64,000 nucleotides of DNA from Eretmocerus hayati (GCA_029851415.1 CM056742.1:85922748-85986747); one strand, 5' to 3'; counted from the stretch's first letter, positions 10,809 to 21,775 are shown. The notes: generated from the sequence alone by a model not told the origin. Program-made: numbers and translations.

Positions 10809-11057
10809 TATCGGAAGTTGTATCTAAATTTATCGTCCGTAGTATGTGAGATGCACGGCGCGGCGCCACTTGCCGGTGAGACGAAAGCGAGTTGTGCAGA
10901 TGAGCGTGCGTGCGGCACTTTGCCTCGAGCATCGCGTGTAAGCAACATGTAGTCCTTTTTCATACCTTTGTTATTTGGATATATTCATTGTTTGTCGTTC
11001 AGCCCAGTTGTGTTTATTAGACACCTTGTCACATCTACGGCCCTCAATATTTCAACA
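10809..11057 (+). repeat. Copia 3' LTR
   Basis: Partner of 3603-3851. It ends ...ATATTTCAACA at 11057 and is followed by the TGGTC target duplicate. It starts TATCGGAAG where TGTTG is expected, so the left terminus has mutated. Confidence 0.88.
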
Positions 11058-11062
11058 TGGTC

Positions 11063-11480
11063 ATTTTGACGGTCTTGAAGAAACCCACAATTTGACCACC
11101 TATGGAAGTCGATTATCGTACTCTTTATGGGAGCTATAGTCGATACAAGTTGAGCAGTTCTATAAAAATGCCGAACATTGGGCTCAATTCAAAGGAATCA
11201 TTTTATTCCTTCCGACCCCAAACCTGTGTGAATGTTTCTCGATACCAACACTATCAATTAGAACAATAATCCGGGTGGGCCATCCAATTCTCGATTTCAT
11301 TCAGCCAATTTAAAACACGCTGTTTCCACTTTTTGCTCAAAATGCCAACATAGGCATAGCTTGCATATGCTTCATCTGAGTTATTGTGCATCAACCTGGG
11401 TCAAATTACTCCCCAAAGTACCCCAAATATGTGTAAGAACTTCCAGAGCACGGTGTGCCTGAACGCATTTTTTCAGAGTG
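11063..11480 (+). repeat. Repeat family A, right part
   Basis: Resumes the family interrupted at 3602. ATTTTGACGGTCTTGAAG, then the CACAATTTGACCACCTATGG stretch, and the later AAAATGCCAACATAGGCATA through GTACCCCAAATATG correspond in order to 47690-48060. Similarity fades after about 11480. About 340 bases from there to 11820 show nothing I can name. Confidence 0.7.
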
Positions 11481-11820
11481 AAAACTCCCTCCGAGATTAT
11501 TTTGGTTTCTGATTCTACATTATTGGGGCATCATTTTCCCACAAAAATTGAAATCGCGGGCTGAGTCCTTTCAAAGGAATGTCGTTTGGAACATTTTTCG
11601 CCCTTGGTCTAGGAACGCCCAAGTTATATGGCTCATCCCTCGTTGGATATGAGCCCAAAACGGAGTTTCTTCACTTTCCAACACTAGATTCCAAAAAATG
11701 TGACCTCTTTGAGTCTTTCTGAGGCTTGTTGGATAGGGCATGTACCCTGAAAACCCTCCAAGAAGGCGAAAAACCAATGTCCTGAGTAGTATGAGTACCG
11801 GTATAGCGAGACATAACAAA

Positions 11821-12080
11821 TGACGTCATCGCTTATCTTATCTTATCAGTGACGTCACGGTGGTGTAGGGCAGTCGCGTCTCGCCGAGTGGCTTATCTTA
11901 TCTCTTATCTTATCAGCGCGGTGGTGTGAGGCAGTCGAGCGTCGGCGAGTAGCTTATCTTATCGCTGACGTCACCAAGGTCAGCGTGTGGCGTAGTATTT
12001 TCTTATCTCTATCAGTTAGTGGGTCACGGCGATAAGGAGGGGGTAATAACATTGGGAGCGGCTGGCGTAAGCGGTTATCT
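11821..12080. promoter_or_regulatory. Array of GATA (TTATC) and CRE-like (TGACGTCA) sites
   Basis: Three perfect TGACGTCA octamers lie at 11821-11828, 11850-11857 and 11966-11973. They are interleaved with about eleven TTATC (GATA on the other strand) motifs, many as TTATCTTATC pairs. The layout comes from about three imperfect direct copies of a 55-60 bp unit: TTATC cluster, TGACGTCA, GGTGGTG, GGGCAGTCG, CGCCGAGT. It looks like a duplicated cis-regulatory module, but no gene is recognised next to it, so function is unproven. Confidence 0.45.
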
Positions 12081-14340
12081 CATCAGCTGATGATGTTTAC
12101 GCATTGTTTACAATAAATCGGTGATGCGCCCAAGGTCATGGGGTGGGTGTAATAAACAAAAGGTGGGGCCGAGCAGCTGATGGTCCCGCTGGTGCAGCCG
12201 TGTGTATAGCTACATATATCGCCACGATATATACCTCCATTTTGCACCATATTAGATGATTCCCAGAGTTTCATCAGGATGCGTGTTTCGCAAGGTTGCA
12301 CTTCCTTTTGTAAGCGTTCTCTTTTATTCATTCGATTTGATTTATTGCGTCGTAAAATATTCTCCGGCGTTAAGTTGTTGTTGTGGCAGGAGAATGAAGG
12401 AGATCGCGTGGTGATGTGAGAATGCATCCCAATCAGCAGTTTGAGTTTTTAACTGATTGTCACGTTTGATGTTCCTTCTCTCGTTTTATTTCGGTCAAGA
12501 GGAAGCATCAATATGACAGTGTAATGATGTCAGAAATCGCGTCACTATTCGATCGTAAGAACCACAATGAAATATGCTGCAATATGAGAATTTATCGAAA
12601 ATTCTTCTAAAAAATCATGACGTCGAAGAAGATCCTTTGTATTTTCGTATCCTAAAAATTGCACGAAGTTTTCCAAAAAAATTTTCTCATCATCTCGTTT
12701 TCTCAAATTCGTGTGGAATTCCAGAATAACTAATCTTCATGTTCTTTGTTCGTCGTAGTTGCAAAAAGTCTGACTCACCTGTTTTTCCTCGATATGAGTT
12801 CGTTGATTCTTTGGAATTTCATGGTAAATTACGAAGATATGAGTCATTCTTTTTAATATCGCCAGGTTTTGTGTCGGGGGGTCGGGGATTCTTCTGTAAC
12901 TTTGAGTACACGTTTTATCTGATGCGAGAAGATTAAGAGCACAATTCTTAGGTCTTGGAAGTCATCCGTATGAGTTTGGCGCTTTATTGTCGTTTTTAAA
13001 ATTTGTAAAAAATTCGATTTTTCGACTTTTTGATTGATTCTTCACTAATATAGAAATAGATAAAAAGAGTATCCAAGACACATAATTTGACGTGAAATGA
13101 GCTGAATATTACGAAAATAATACTCTTAGATCCATTAAAGGTGAACATAACCTCAAAAAAGTGGTTTCTTTCAGGAAAACCTACTTTTCTAGCCTCGTGC
13201 CTTATTTTATCTCGAATTTGATAGTTTTATCGGATTCCTCGTCGAATTTTACGTCGAAAACCGCTTTTTCAAAAATTGGGCTGAGGATGGGGTTGGCCAT
13301 CGTAGTAATAACTTTAGTAACAAGATCGTAAAAATAGCGCTAAATTGTTCGTTTAGACAGGGATACTTATAACACCAGGAACTTAGATATTGGGCTAGAA
13401 GTAGCGCATTGACGAAACATGACTCTGAGAATTCGGTGATGTGAGAGAGTGTGTAATAGGGATATGAGCAAATCCCAGAAACTTTTAAGGAGATACCAGC
13501 GCCCAAACTTTCTAAATCATTTCGATTTCGAAGGATTATGGCACATACTCCGTGACGCAAGGAATCGATTGCAGTTCCGAAATATGCGGGTTGCCGGCCT
13601 TATTTTTGAGAAGAAAATTCTCAAAGTATTGGAATTTAACACGGCGTCTTATGGGTGGTGACCACGAAATGAGTCATATCTCAAAATTTAACAGTGTTAC
13701 TGCAACGAGCAACTGTCCAAGCATGCATCATTTATAGACTAATGGAATGCCATTCAGAAACATGCATGTTGCCGACGTGTAAAAGGCAGGAAAACATTCG
13801 AAAGGATCAAATCTGTCGAAAAACAGGTGTCCAGCGGCTGCTCGAGTGCTGGCACGCTTGCACGAGTGCGAGCTTGTTTGTCCATGTTTGTCGGTGAGCG
13901 AGTGCGTCTCGTAGCTTGGCGCTTGTGTTGGTAGGCGCGGGGCCCTTACTGCTTATGATACGTTACCCAACGCTGGTGCCTGCTTGACTTTCGTGTAATC
14001 ACTGTATTTTCTTAAGTTCTCACTTCTGGCCTCGGAAATATTCTTTGGAGATGATTCGAGGTATGATTTTGAGTCAATACTATGAATAAGAAACACTTAT
14101 GAAGGCCATTTTCAAAAATGTAGTTACGACTTTTTTCCGCATTACGGTCGAAGAAGAATGGATCATAGATAACTTCAGTGAATGAACGATTACTCTGATT
14201 CACTTTGTCCTAGAAATATTTAGGAAAAAGAAGATTGAAGATCAAAAATGATCTATTGATTCCCGTGTTCAGAATATTCTTTTTGTGCTTTCAATTGGTG
14301 CTTACGGGATGACGAAATAACAACTCTTATTTTCTCAGTT
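12081..14340. other. No recognisable gene (about 2.3 kb)
   Basis: AT-rich sequence with only short random-looking frames. I found no protein motif, LTR or long inverted repeat here by eye. Short CA/GT-type islands (13860-13940) are slightly GC-rich. Confidence 0.4.
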
Positions 14341-14344
14341 GAAT

Positions 14345-15775
14345 ACCTGTAGTTTTGACGGATATGATCTGATCGTAAAAATTTCCAACAAAATCTTGTA
14401 GCCTTCATCAAGATTTTCATGTTCCTTTCTTAGAAGTCTCCTGTACGACCTTGCCGGCCCGAATAACGATCTTGAGAAGGGAAATTCCTATCGCATGAGC
14501 GGCTTACGGAGATACCGTATCACATAACTGTTATATTTGCTCTTGCTTTGTTCTCGTGCGAAAACGCATGGAAAAATGTTATGACACGTAATTTTCACGT
14601 AAAATGATGTCATCTTTCGGAAAATGCTATCAGATTTTTGCTCGAAAGTGACTTACAAGGGGGACCTACGAAGTACGGGCCACCAAAACTCACCAGACTT
14701 TTTTCACAGTCTTGTACCACCTAGAATATGGAGAATCCAGGGTAACTCCGTCAAATGGGCCCTTCGTCCGAAGTTACAGCCTATGACATTAGCACTGCCC
14801 ATATAGGCCCATGTTAAAAAGTGATATATATATATAGATATACAGGCAATCTTAACATTTTTCGTTGTAGCTCTGAACAGGGAGCCCATGTGACGGAGTT
14901 ACTCTGGATTCTTTATATTCTAGGTGGTACGAGACTGTGAAAAAACTTTGGTGAGACTTGGTGACCCGCACTTTATGGGTCCCTTTTGTTAGTAGCACTT
15001 CTTCAGCCTTCACTCGGAAAAAAAGACTTAAGGGGATGTCAAAGTCGAATTTGTTCAATTGTGATCTTCAAAAGTTGATTGTGGGGGCAATATTCACTCA
15101 ATCCACTCGATTCTTTTTTTGAACGATAGATCTGAAGACTTAGCAGGGCTTCTTGGGAGCACATTTTTGATTTATTTCTTAGATTACGTGGGAAAAATTA
15201 AATAAGTAGCGATTTGAAGTGTCGGTAAAGTGCAGATTTCTCAATTCAATTGTAATCTTCAAAAGTTGATTGTAGAGGCTACATTCACTCAATTCACTCG
15301 TTTCTTTTCTTAACTGATAGATCTGAAGCTGTAGCAGGGCTTCTTGGAAGCACTTTTTTGATATATCTCGTAGATTTTGTAGAAATAATTAAATAAGTAA
15401 GGATTTGGAGTGTCGGAAGAAGTTGACTTTCACATGTCCTAATGGAAGATAGCTTCTCCAGGTCACATACGATCCCAAATCTGATGACATTTTCTGGAAG
15501 ATAAGAATATTTCACGTCGAAATGATATGCCGAAATGTTTTTCGATATGTTTTTACACTAGAAGAGAGTAACCGCGAGTGGAACACTTGTATGGATCGGT
15601 ATCTCCATGAGCAACTCGCGTGATCAGAAGTTTCCTTCTTAAGCTCGTTACTCAGGCTGGAGAGGGCGTATAAAAAAGGAACATGGAGGTCTTAAGAAAA
15701 GCTACAAGATTTTGTAGAATTTTCACGATCGGATCATACCTGCTAAAATTACGGATCACTGCAAATCTAACTAAC
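14345..15775. repeat. Large foldback repeat with unequal arms
   Basis: Left sequence 14345-14640 (AAAATCTTGTAGCC..., GAGATACCG) is the imperfect reverse complement of 15490-15775 (CGGTATCTCC..., GCTACAAGATTTT). Further in, 14650-14790 pairs with 14880-14990 (CACCTAGAATAT / ATATTCTAGGTGGTAC). The right arm is longer because a tandem duplication (15047-15418) sits in it. There is no coding capacity, so it is probably a foldback-type non-autonomous transposon. Confidence 0.7.
15047..15418. repeat. Two-copy tandem duplication, about 187-bp unit
   Basis: The two units share TCAATTGTAATCTTCAAAAG-type starts, GATAGATCTGAAG, AGCAGGGCTTCTTGG and AATTAAATAAGTA in the same order, at 15047-15233 and 15234-15418. 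Confidence 0.75.
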
Positions 15776-16104
15776 TTCGATTATAATGAATATTTATCCC
15801 GCATCATTCCTTATATTCAAGATTTCTTTTTGGAGTAACCGTAGACGAAAGAATGAGTTCTTGGTGTACTGCCCGAATATGTTTCAGGGTGAACCAGGGT
15901 ATAAGTTTTCAAAGATGCCTCAATTGAACAAATTCGAGTCGATTCTGAGAGAATTAACTCAATACGATATACGTTTTGTGATTACATCAGCGTGCTCTTT
16001 CTAAAAACTTATTTTATCTGATTTGCAAGCATTTGCAGGAGCCAATACGCTTATCCAAAACATTTACAGGCGGAGCAGCGCGAGGCAAAACCGCTAGTAG
16101 TATA
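15776..16104. other. No recognisable feature
   Basis: About 330 bases right of the foldback with one short frame (15786-16004) and no recognised motif. Confidence 0.35.
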
Positions 16105-16120
16105 TTATGATACAAGGACG

Positions 16121-16307
16121 CAAACGATGGTTTTCGCATTTCGAGTGTCTTTTTTAGGCCCGAGCCGCAGGCGAGGGTCTAAATAGTCACGAGAAAGCGA
16201 AAACCATTGCGCCCGAGTGTCATACTATGTTTTTTGATCTTCTGTGAGCAAATGGAGAGCGAAAAACAGTGTGCGAATGACTCATTTGCGCACAGACGAT
16301 CAAAAAG
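16121..16307. repeat. Two adjacent hairpins, the first with a conserved apical loop
   Basis: GATGGTTTTCGC (16127) pairs with GCGAAAACCAT (16198). The apex holds GGCCCGAGCCGCAGGCGAG (16157-16175), identical to the apex of the hairpin at 63953-63971. A second stem pairs TTTTTTGATC...GCAAATG with CATTTGC...GATCAAAAA (about 16229-16307). Confidence 0.65.
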
Positions 16308-16489
16308 ATATATTTAGATACACTCGTAATGCTGCCGTTATCATCTGCGGCTCGGAAATGGTTGGGCATTTGCAAGTGCAGCCCTGGGTTTCATCTTCTG
16401 GTGCTACAAGACGACTATCCCCAGGGTTTGAGCCAAATCCATGTTCCACAACCCTGGGTGTTCCTCGTGAGTTTCTTTCTGACAACACG

Positions 16490-17280
16490 TTTTCTCAGTT
16501 TAACAATATGATATACAAGCAAATTTTTGTCAGTCCAATGGAATCACCCATTCCTCCACTCCTTGCAGACATTGTTATAGATGACATAGAAACTTGATGC
16601 TCACGAAAATTAAAAAGAATTTCCAATGCGAACCTCTAATTTATATGGCGATGACTCTCTAATGTGTGTGAAGGAAGAGCATGTGGATCTGATCCTCAAT
16701 GTTTTCAACAGTTACAATGAGCATTTCCAATCACGCACGAGATTGGAAACAACAACATCATCAATTTCCAAGACATTTCGTTCATCCGAAGAGATGATAA
16801 AATCATCACTCAATGGTATCAAAAGCCAACGTCATCAGGCAGAATTTTGGATTTCAGGTCCATTCATACGATGATTCGAAAAAGACCATAGTGTTCAATT
16901 TAGTAGGCAGAGTCACTCTTTTTTCACATAAAATATCTCATTCTGCAGGATTCTGCAGAGATACCTCGTCGGAATAAATTTCCCAACGAAGGCGCCCACT
17001 CAGCCTGGGCTATTATGTCTCTAAAAAAAGTCACGCTGGGACAAAATTTTTGATGCATTCGGAAGTGGACCTTATTAACTCTATACCATCTATTCCTCAA
17101 ACAGAAGAGTCGGACTAAATATTCCCTATCATTGATGACTTGCATGCATGGCTCACTTCACCTTTTACTACGTCTAATGATATTGCCGAAAGAAAATTTG
17201 TCAGAAAATTGTGACTTCAATCAATTCGGTTCGAATATTACTCGGTGTTCCGAGCGAGAATTTTTTCGAACCATATGACT
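16490..17280 (+). pseudogene. Penelope-like element reverse transcriptase fragment
   Basis: Frame 1 (about 16490-16597) reads FSQFNNMIYKQIFVSPMESP then LLADIVIDDIE, the PLE block F.FN...YKQI.G.PMGSP...LA...LE. After a short shift, YGDDS at about 16645 is the catalytic Asp-Asp box. A third frame gives INFQDISF...WYQKPTSSGR, the conserved block before the thumb. Frame changes and stops make it inactive. Degenerate linker sequence seems to continue to about 17280, and no GIY-YIG domain was found. It is diverged from the PLE at 62 kb. Confidence 0.75.
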
Positions 17281-17494
17281 TCTAAGGGGGTAGGTGGTTG
17301 GTTGGTCCAGAGACCATATTGAACCACATGGGGTGGGTAGGTGGCCAAAAATAACCAAAAATGAGGCCATATGGTTTATGGACAATCCCATAGTTGTCCT
17401 CTTCCGTATTGCGACGTTACGCGCTCTACTGGGTGGAGGCGCCCTTATTGAGCGGCCAGCGTTACAGAGATACGTTCATTACACGTTGCCCACA
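17281..17494. other. Short unassigned spacer
   Basis: Simple G/T-rich sequence (GGTAGGTGGTTGGTTGG) between the Penelope and LINE fragments. Nothing recognised. Confidence 0.3.
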
Positions 17495-18720
17495 CTAGGC
17501 TCGGGCGATGTCTGGGTTGGGAAGGCCGTAGTCTCTGACCGCTTGATAGCAATCACGCCATGAGCTCCTGTTCTGTGCTCGGTTTTTCCATACATTGAGA
17601 TTGCGGCCCGTCATTTTTATCTTACTTGGCACGCTTTTTTCCCGGCTTATACGTGGTCTTCCCCTGCTCCGTTGCAAGTATGGTTTGTAGTCTAGCACCC
17701 CCCGCGCTACACGTTCCTCATCCATTCTCGCTACATGGCCCATCCACTGTACCCTCCTATAGTTAATGACATTGACAATACTCGGGAACCAGTAGAGTTG
17801 GAGCAACTCATCATCATATCTGATTCTAGGGATTCCCGAACTTTGATCAATAGTTGTTCCGAAAATACTCCGCAGTATTTTGTTCTCAAATACCTGGAAC
17901 TTCCCTCCATCTAGCTGAATCATTGACCAAGTTTCGCATCCATAGAGAGTCACGGGTTGAATGATGGTTTTGTAAATCGTTATTTTGGCTTCGCATGAAA
18001 GGTCTTCATCTCTGAAAAGCTTCTGTAATGAGCAAGTACACCTATGTCCTGCGCTTATTCTTTCACCAAACTCTACTCTTATGTTGTTATCGTGCGTTAC
18101 TGTGGTCCCAAGATAGGGTAAGAGGGGGACTTTCTCGAAGGAGTAATTCGCGATCTGAATAGGTTCTGTGTCGTCATCTCCGTTGTTATGGTTCATGGCT
18201 ATGTATTTCGTTTTCAACTCATTAGCCCCTAGGCCTACTTCTTTCGCGCTTGGGTCAAGATATTTGCAACTCCTTGAACATCTTGCTTGGTGTCGCCTAT
18301 GACGTCTAGGTCATCCGCGTACCCCAGGAGTTTGATGACGTTGTTTGCTTGGAGTCGGAGCCCACGTTTACTTTGAGCTGGAGGTCTTATGACGTATTCT
18401 AATAGAAAATTGAAAATTGGCGGGGATATCGCGTCGCCCTGCTCCAGCCTGCTGACTATTCCAAGTGGTTCCGATAGGGCCTTGCCAATCCTGACTCGTC
18501 CTTGGATTCCCTCCAGCGTTACTGCAATCATTCTCACTAGTTTGTCAGGTATGCCTAACAATAGCAGTATCGTGAACAATTTTGATCTTATCATAGAGTC
18601 GTATGCTTTTTTGAAGTCTACGAATAGGTGGTAAACTGGTTGTCTATGCTCCCATCTTTTCTCTGCTATCTGGCGTAACGCCTATATTTGGTCGATAGTT
18701 GAGCGATTCCGTCGAGACCC
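17495..18720 (-). pseudogene. Non-LTR retrotransposon (LINE) RT, 3' half
   Basis: Reading from 18720 leftward: HLFVDFKKAYDSM (palm block), LEGIQGRVRIGK, LEQGDAISPPIFNFLLE, then the catalytic box GYADDLDVIGD near 18310. A frameshift at about 18217-18235 leads into a 240-codon frame with YLGTTVTHD, TIYKTIIQPVTLYGCETW and INYRRVQWMGHVARMD, the conserved LINE C-terminal block. The frame ends ...NPDIARA at 17495. The 5' part of RT and the endonuclease are absent, so this is a 5'-truncated copy with one main frameshift. Clade not assigned. Confidence 0.85.
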
Positions 18721-20287
18721 ACGCGCGCGATTCTCCACGATTCATCTTTCATACTCTCTGTTCCACACTTTTTTTACGACAATATAGTGAAACGTTTATT
18801 TTCCATTATAACTTGTGAGTGGTAATTTTGAAACCTTTTCCTTCCCATACACGATCGGTCCACACTAGAATGGGATCCGGTTTTCCATTAGAACACCCCG
18901 CCCCAATATTTTGGTAGCAGAGCTTGGTGGAATCGTGTCATTTTTTGAATCTCGCGAAAATCAAGTCGCGTGCAAGAATCGCAAAATTGGTGCGCGCGCG
19001 CGTGGGAAACTCGAAAGTGTCGTGGGCAAAGTGATTGAGAAATGCTGAGTGCAAGTGCGGGAGAAATCATCATCGTCTCGCATCCAGTTTTTGTGTACCT
19101 CGTTGCACCAGCACAGGAACATGGCTGAAGTTCCACGGCGCCGGCGTCGAGACGACGACGACGCAGCGAACCTGTTCGCCTAAAGGGGAGCCTCGAGGAA
19201 GGAGGCAGCGGCCTTGTGGCAGTCATCGGCCACAGCGAGCAGTCGAACCGGAATTTTTTTCCCCGCGCATCATCATCGGCGTTTGGGTCGACGTTGCTGC
19301 CATCCTGACGTCCACACCATCGATCGACGTCGGGCACTTTCCATAGCATCCTGGGGAGCAGTGAGGAGGGCAGAGGGGGAAGGGGAAGTCGCGACAATCG
19401 AGCCGCGGCCGGTGAGTGTATCGTTCCATTACATACATATATACATCACCACATTTGAATTTCGCGAGGCGCGGGCATCAGTTGCGCGCTCTTGCAATTG
19501 TCCCGCCCACCCGCCCTCTCCTGCCCATACTTGATGCAGCTATAGTTGCTGCCGTAGCACACCGTTGCCGCTGCTATATTTGCTTCTGTGCTATATACAG
19601 CACTATACTCCCCTCGCCGCGCGGCCCGTTCCCAAGTCTTGTACTCGTGCACTCACGATTGAACAGCTGTTCTCGGGCTGTCTCTCTCGCTCTCGTTCTA
19701 TCGCTCGGCTAGACTTGGCTGCTGCAAATCAGGCTTGCATCAGCGAGTGTCTCGATACTTGCAAGCAGCAAATGACCACGCGAGTCACGCACAATCAATT
19801 ACTTGCTCCCTGTAATATTGGATGCTCAAGGCTAGCTATAGTCCTTGTTTTACCCCTATGTTCCGTGTGTTGTCCAGTATAGGATCCCTTGCTTAAGGCA
19901 ATGGGGTCACCGTGCACGCTGGAAGTTATTCGCACTTTTATCAAATTTGCTTGCAATTTGGGTGGAACGACGAGAAGACCAGCGTTCATTATCATCTGAC
20001 TCAAGTTCGTCTTCTCATCGTTCCGCCCAAATCGTAAGAGGATCGGATAAAAGTGCGAATTACAAAGTGCCTATATTATAGGTTAGGAGATGCCTGCGCT
20101 CAAGTTATTTCCACTTTCCTCCAGTTTTCTTGCGATTTTAGCCAGATCCTTGTCCTTGATAACTTCGCCTCATTTTTTCAACTGACTACTCACTTTTCAT
20201 CGCGCGTCGTGCACTTTGAGTACCTTCATCTAGCACTTATTCTCAATTTTTCCTACGAAAAATTGAAATCAATTTCTTTGGGAAATC
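18721..20287 (+). other. Putative BEL/Pao 5' leader with primer site, containing a hairpin element
   Basis: TTGGTAGCAGAGC at 18911-18923 is a primer-binding-like sequence seen in BEL/Pao-type elements, placed ahead of a gag frame at 20288. An LTR would end just left of it, but I cannot find a second copy. The 19030-19420 part is GC-rich and contains a good 5' splice site (CGGTGAGTG, about 19408). A short ATG frame at 19122 stops after about 20 codons. The hairpin repeat at 19900-20160 is inserted in this leader. Confidence 0.35.
19900..20160. repeat. Hairpin MITE family B, copy 1
   Basis: ATTCGCACTTTTATC...GGGTGGAACGACGAGAAGAC (about 19928-19979) pairs with GTCTTCTCATCGTTCCGCCC...GATAAAAGTGCGAAT (20008-20062). 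A third, diverged half (TTATTTCCACTTTCCTCCAG, 20105 on) follows. Related to 24430-24720. Confidence 0.65.
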
Positions 20288-20683
20288 ATGGTGCCGATAA
20301 CTGCAGCTGAGTTGAACTTGAAACTTGAACGTCTTGAACTGCTGAAAGGTGATATACTAAATTTTATAGAAAATGCAAAGAAATCAGCTTCGGCTGAAGA
20401 ACAAAAACAATCAGCGTACGTAACGAAAGAACTTGTTAGTTTAATGAATTATTGTTTTGAATTCAAAACCCATCACGAGTTTGCTTACACAAACAAATCC
20501 CTTTTGCCAAATCATGAATTTTTCGAAGAAGATTGTTTTCTTGGAATTGAAGACGCGGTAGCGAGGTATTATGCAGCTATAGAATCCTGGCTGCCTACTC
20601 CTGTACAAGCGATACGAAGTGCATCAGCATTAAATCTAAACTCAGACCAGGGCCCCGCAACTGGATGTTATTTCGATGGCTAA
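20288..20683 (+). pseudogene. BEL/Pao-like gag N-terminal fragment
   Basis: A 131-codon frame from ATG 20288. It is helical and charged (LNLKLERLELLKGDILNFIE), then HHEFAYTNKSLLPNHEFFEE followed by CFLGIEDAVARYYAAIESWL. This matches the pattern at the start of BEL/Pao gag proteins, where a coiled N-terminus precedes an F..IE......Y.A.I segment. The frame stops at 20681 just where the Pro/Leu-rich segment leading to the capsid core (DUF1759) should begin. Following frames to about 21010 are not recognisable. It is a truncated copy, or a remnant whose capsid part is deleted. Confidence 0.5.
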
Positions 20684-21300
20684 AATTTCTGCTACGATCC
20701 GTGGCCCGAGCGCAGCGCCATCGGGCGGATTTTTACGGGAAGTTGAGTGAGAAGCTCGAGCCACCGCGTGAGCGGGTATTACAGTCTGCTGCAATCCCAC
20801 ACTTGGATCGAGCCAAAACTTTATGCTGCGTCTCCACTGAGCCGTCAGTTTTTACAAATTACTCTACATGAGAAAAGCATTGAGAAAAGATTGGTGCAAG
20901 AGTACTCAAACTGTCTTATTTACTTTATGATGGGAAATTCAAATTCGACGATTTCCTTTTATATGGATCGACCAATGGCAAAGATTCAAGGATTTCGGGA
21001 GAAGGGAAATTATGGAATTTGACAATGAAATTTATAATTTTAAACGCGCGGCTGTTAGATATAATCGACAGTGTATTAGTTGGCCATCTCTCAAAGAAAA
21101 TCGAGCGCAGAGTTTTTTTTGGTCATTAGGTTTAAAATGAAAATCAGAATACACTTTCCCAAAAAATACATCCCACTTTTTCAGATCCTGAAACCGATGA
21201 GGACACGTTATGCTAAATAAGTGAATCGGAAGCAAAAATTAACAACACTGGAAACCCAGGCCTCTTGGTGGGGCCGATGAACATATGTAACATTTAGCCA
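20684..21300. other. Unassigned sequence after the gag remnant
   Basis: Short frames only (20665-20871, 20747-21022). A plus frame at about 21010-21140 begins MEFDNEIYNFKRAAVRYNRQ but stops after about 43 codons, and I do not recognise it. Confidence 0.3.
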
Positions 21301-21307
21301 TCTCCTG

Positions 21308-21406
21308 GCAATCGTGCTCTGATCTAGTGGTATTCCTCCTGACTTGTACCCGGAAGGTCTGGGTTCGATACCCGGCAGCCGAATTTTTTTCTCGGTTTTT
21401 TTTTTT
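21308..21406 (+). tRNA. tRNA-like sequence (pseudo-tRNA or SINE head)
   Basis: TGATCTAGTGG (21320-21330) fits a Pol III A box and GGTTCGATACC (21362-21372) is a near-perfect B box at tRNA spacing. T runs follow at 21384-21390 and 21396-21406, as in Pol III terminators. The T arm pairs well (CTGGG/CCCGG region) but the anticodon stem and acceptor stem do not pair properly, so it is not a functional tRNA. No intron or CCA is present. It is most likely a pseudogene or the head of a SINE. Confidence 0.5.
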
Positions 21407-21507
21407 CTAAATGTGCATTTTGAAATTTATCTTTGAAACTTCTATCAATATTTTCTATTTTCATTAGAAACTGTTGACAAAAATTGAAAGACTTCTCGAT
21501 ATACACT

Positions 21508-21620
21508 GTAGAAAATTGTTTGACTTCCAACCAAATTATGGTCAACCAGTGTCTGAAAATTCAACCAGTTGGTTGAAAAAAATTTAACCCAGTTGATTCA
21601 TTCTTTACCCACGAATACCA
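21508..21620. repeat. Partial TTCAACCA-palindrome element
   Basis: ACACTGTAGAAAATTG followed by AACCA/TGGTTGAA motifs (TTCAACCAGTTGGTTGAA at about 21570). Same leader and core as the fuller copies at 36274-36544 and 44858-45065. Confidence 0.6.
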
Positions 21621-21775
21621 TAGAATCAATTGTTCCGTTGATTGTGAGTTTGGAAAAGAATGAGTATAATGGCTTGTTAGCCCGCAATGTAGAACGATGC
21701 CGTAGATTGTTTTGAATTGGTCAAATACTTACTCCTATTTTACATTTCTCTCTGTCTCTCTCTCTCATTTTGTCA

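Larger units (their letters stand above)
3603..11057 (+). mobile_element. Ty1/Copia-type LTR retrotransposon, decayed, hosting a nested LTR element
   Basis: Two 249-bp LTRs (3603-3851 and 10809-11057) bound gag and pol remnants in Copia order: gag, integrase C-terminus, RT, RNase H. The five bases TGGTC flank both ends (3598-3602 and 11058-11062) as the target duplication. The 3' LTR ends TTTCAACA and the ancestral 5' terminus can be read as TGTTGAAA, the usual Copia inverted ends, although both left termini are mutated. A purine tract AAGGAGGCG precedes the 3' LTR. Removing the nested 4.2-kb insertion leaves about 3.2 kb. That is short for Copia because most of gag C-terminus, protease and integrase core is deleted near 4425. 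Confidence 0.9.

Noticed and set aside
18888..19397. 169-codon minus ORF over the GC-rich leader
   Set aside because: No recognisable domain, and the opposite strand fits a BEL leader and gag better. Composition is low-complexity.
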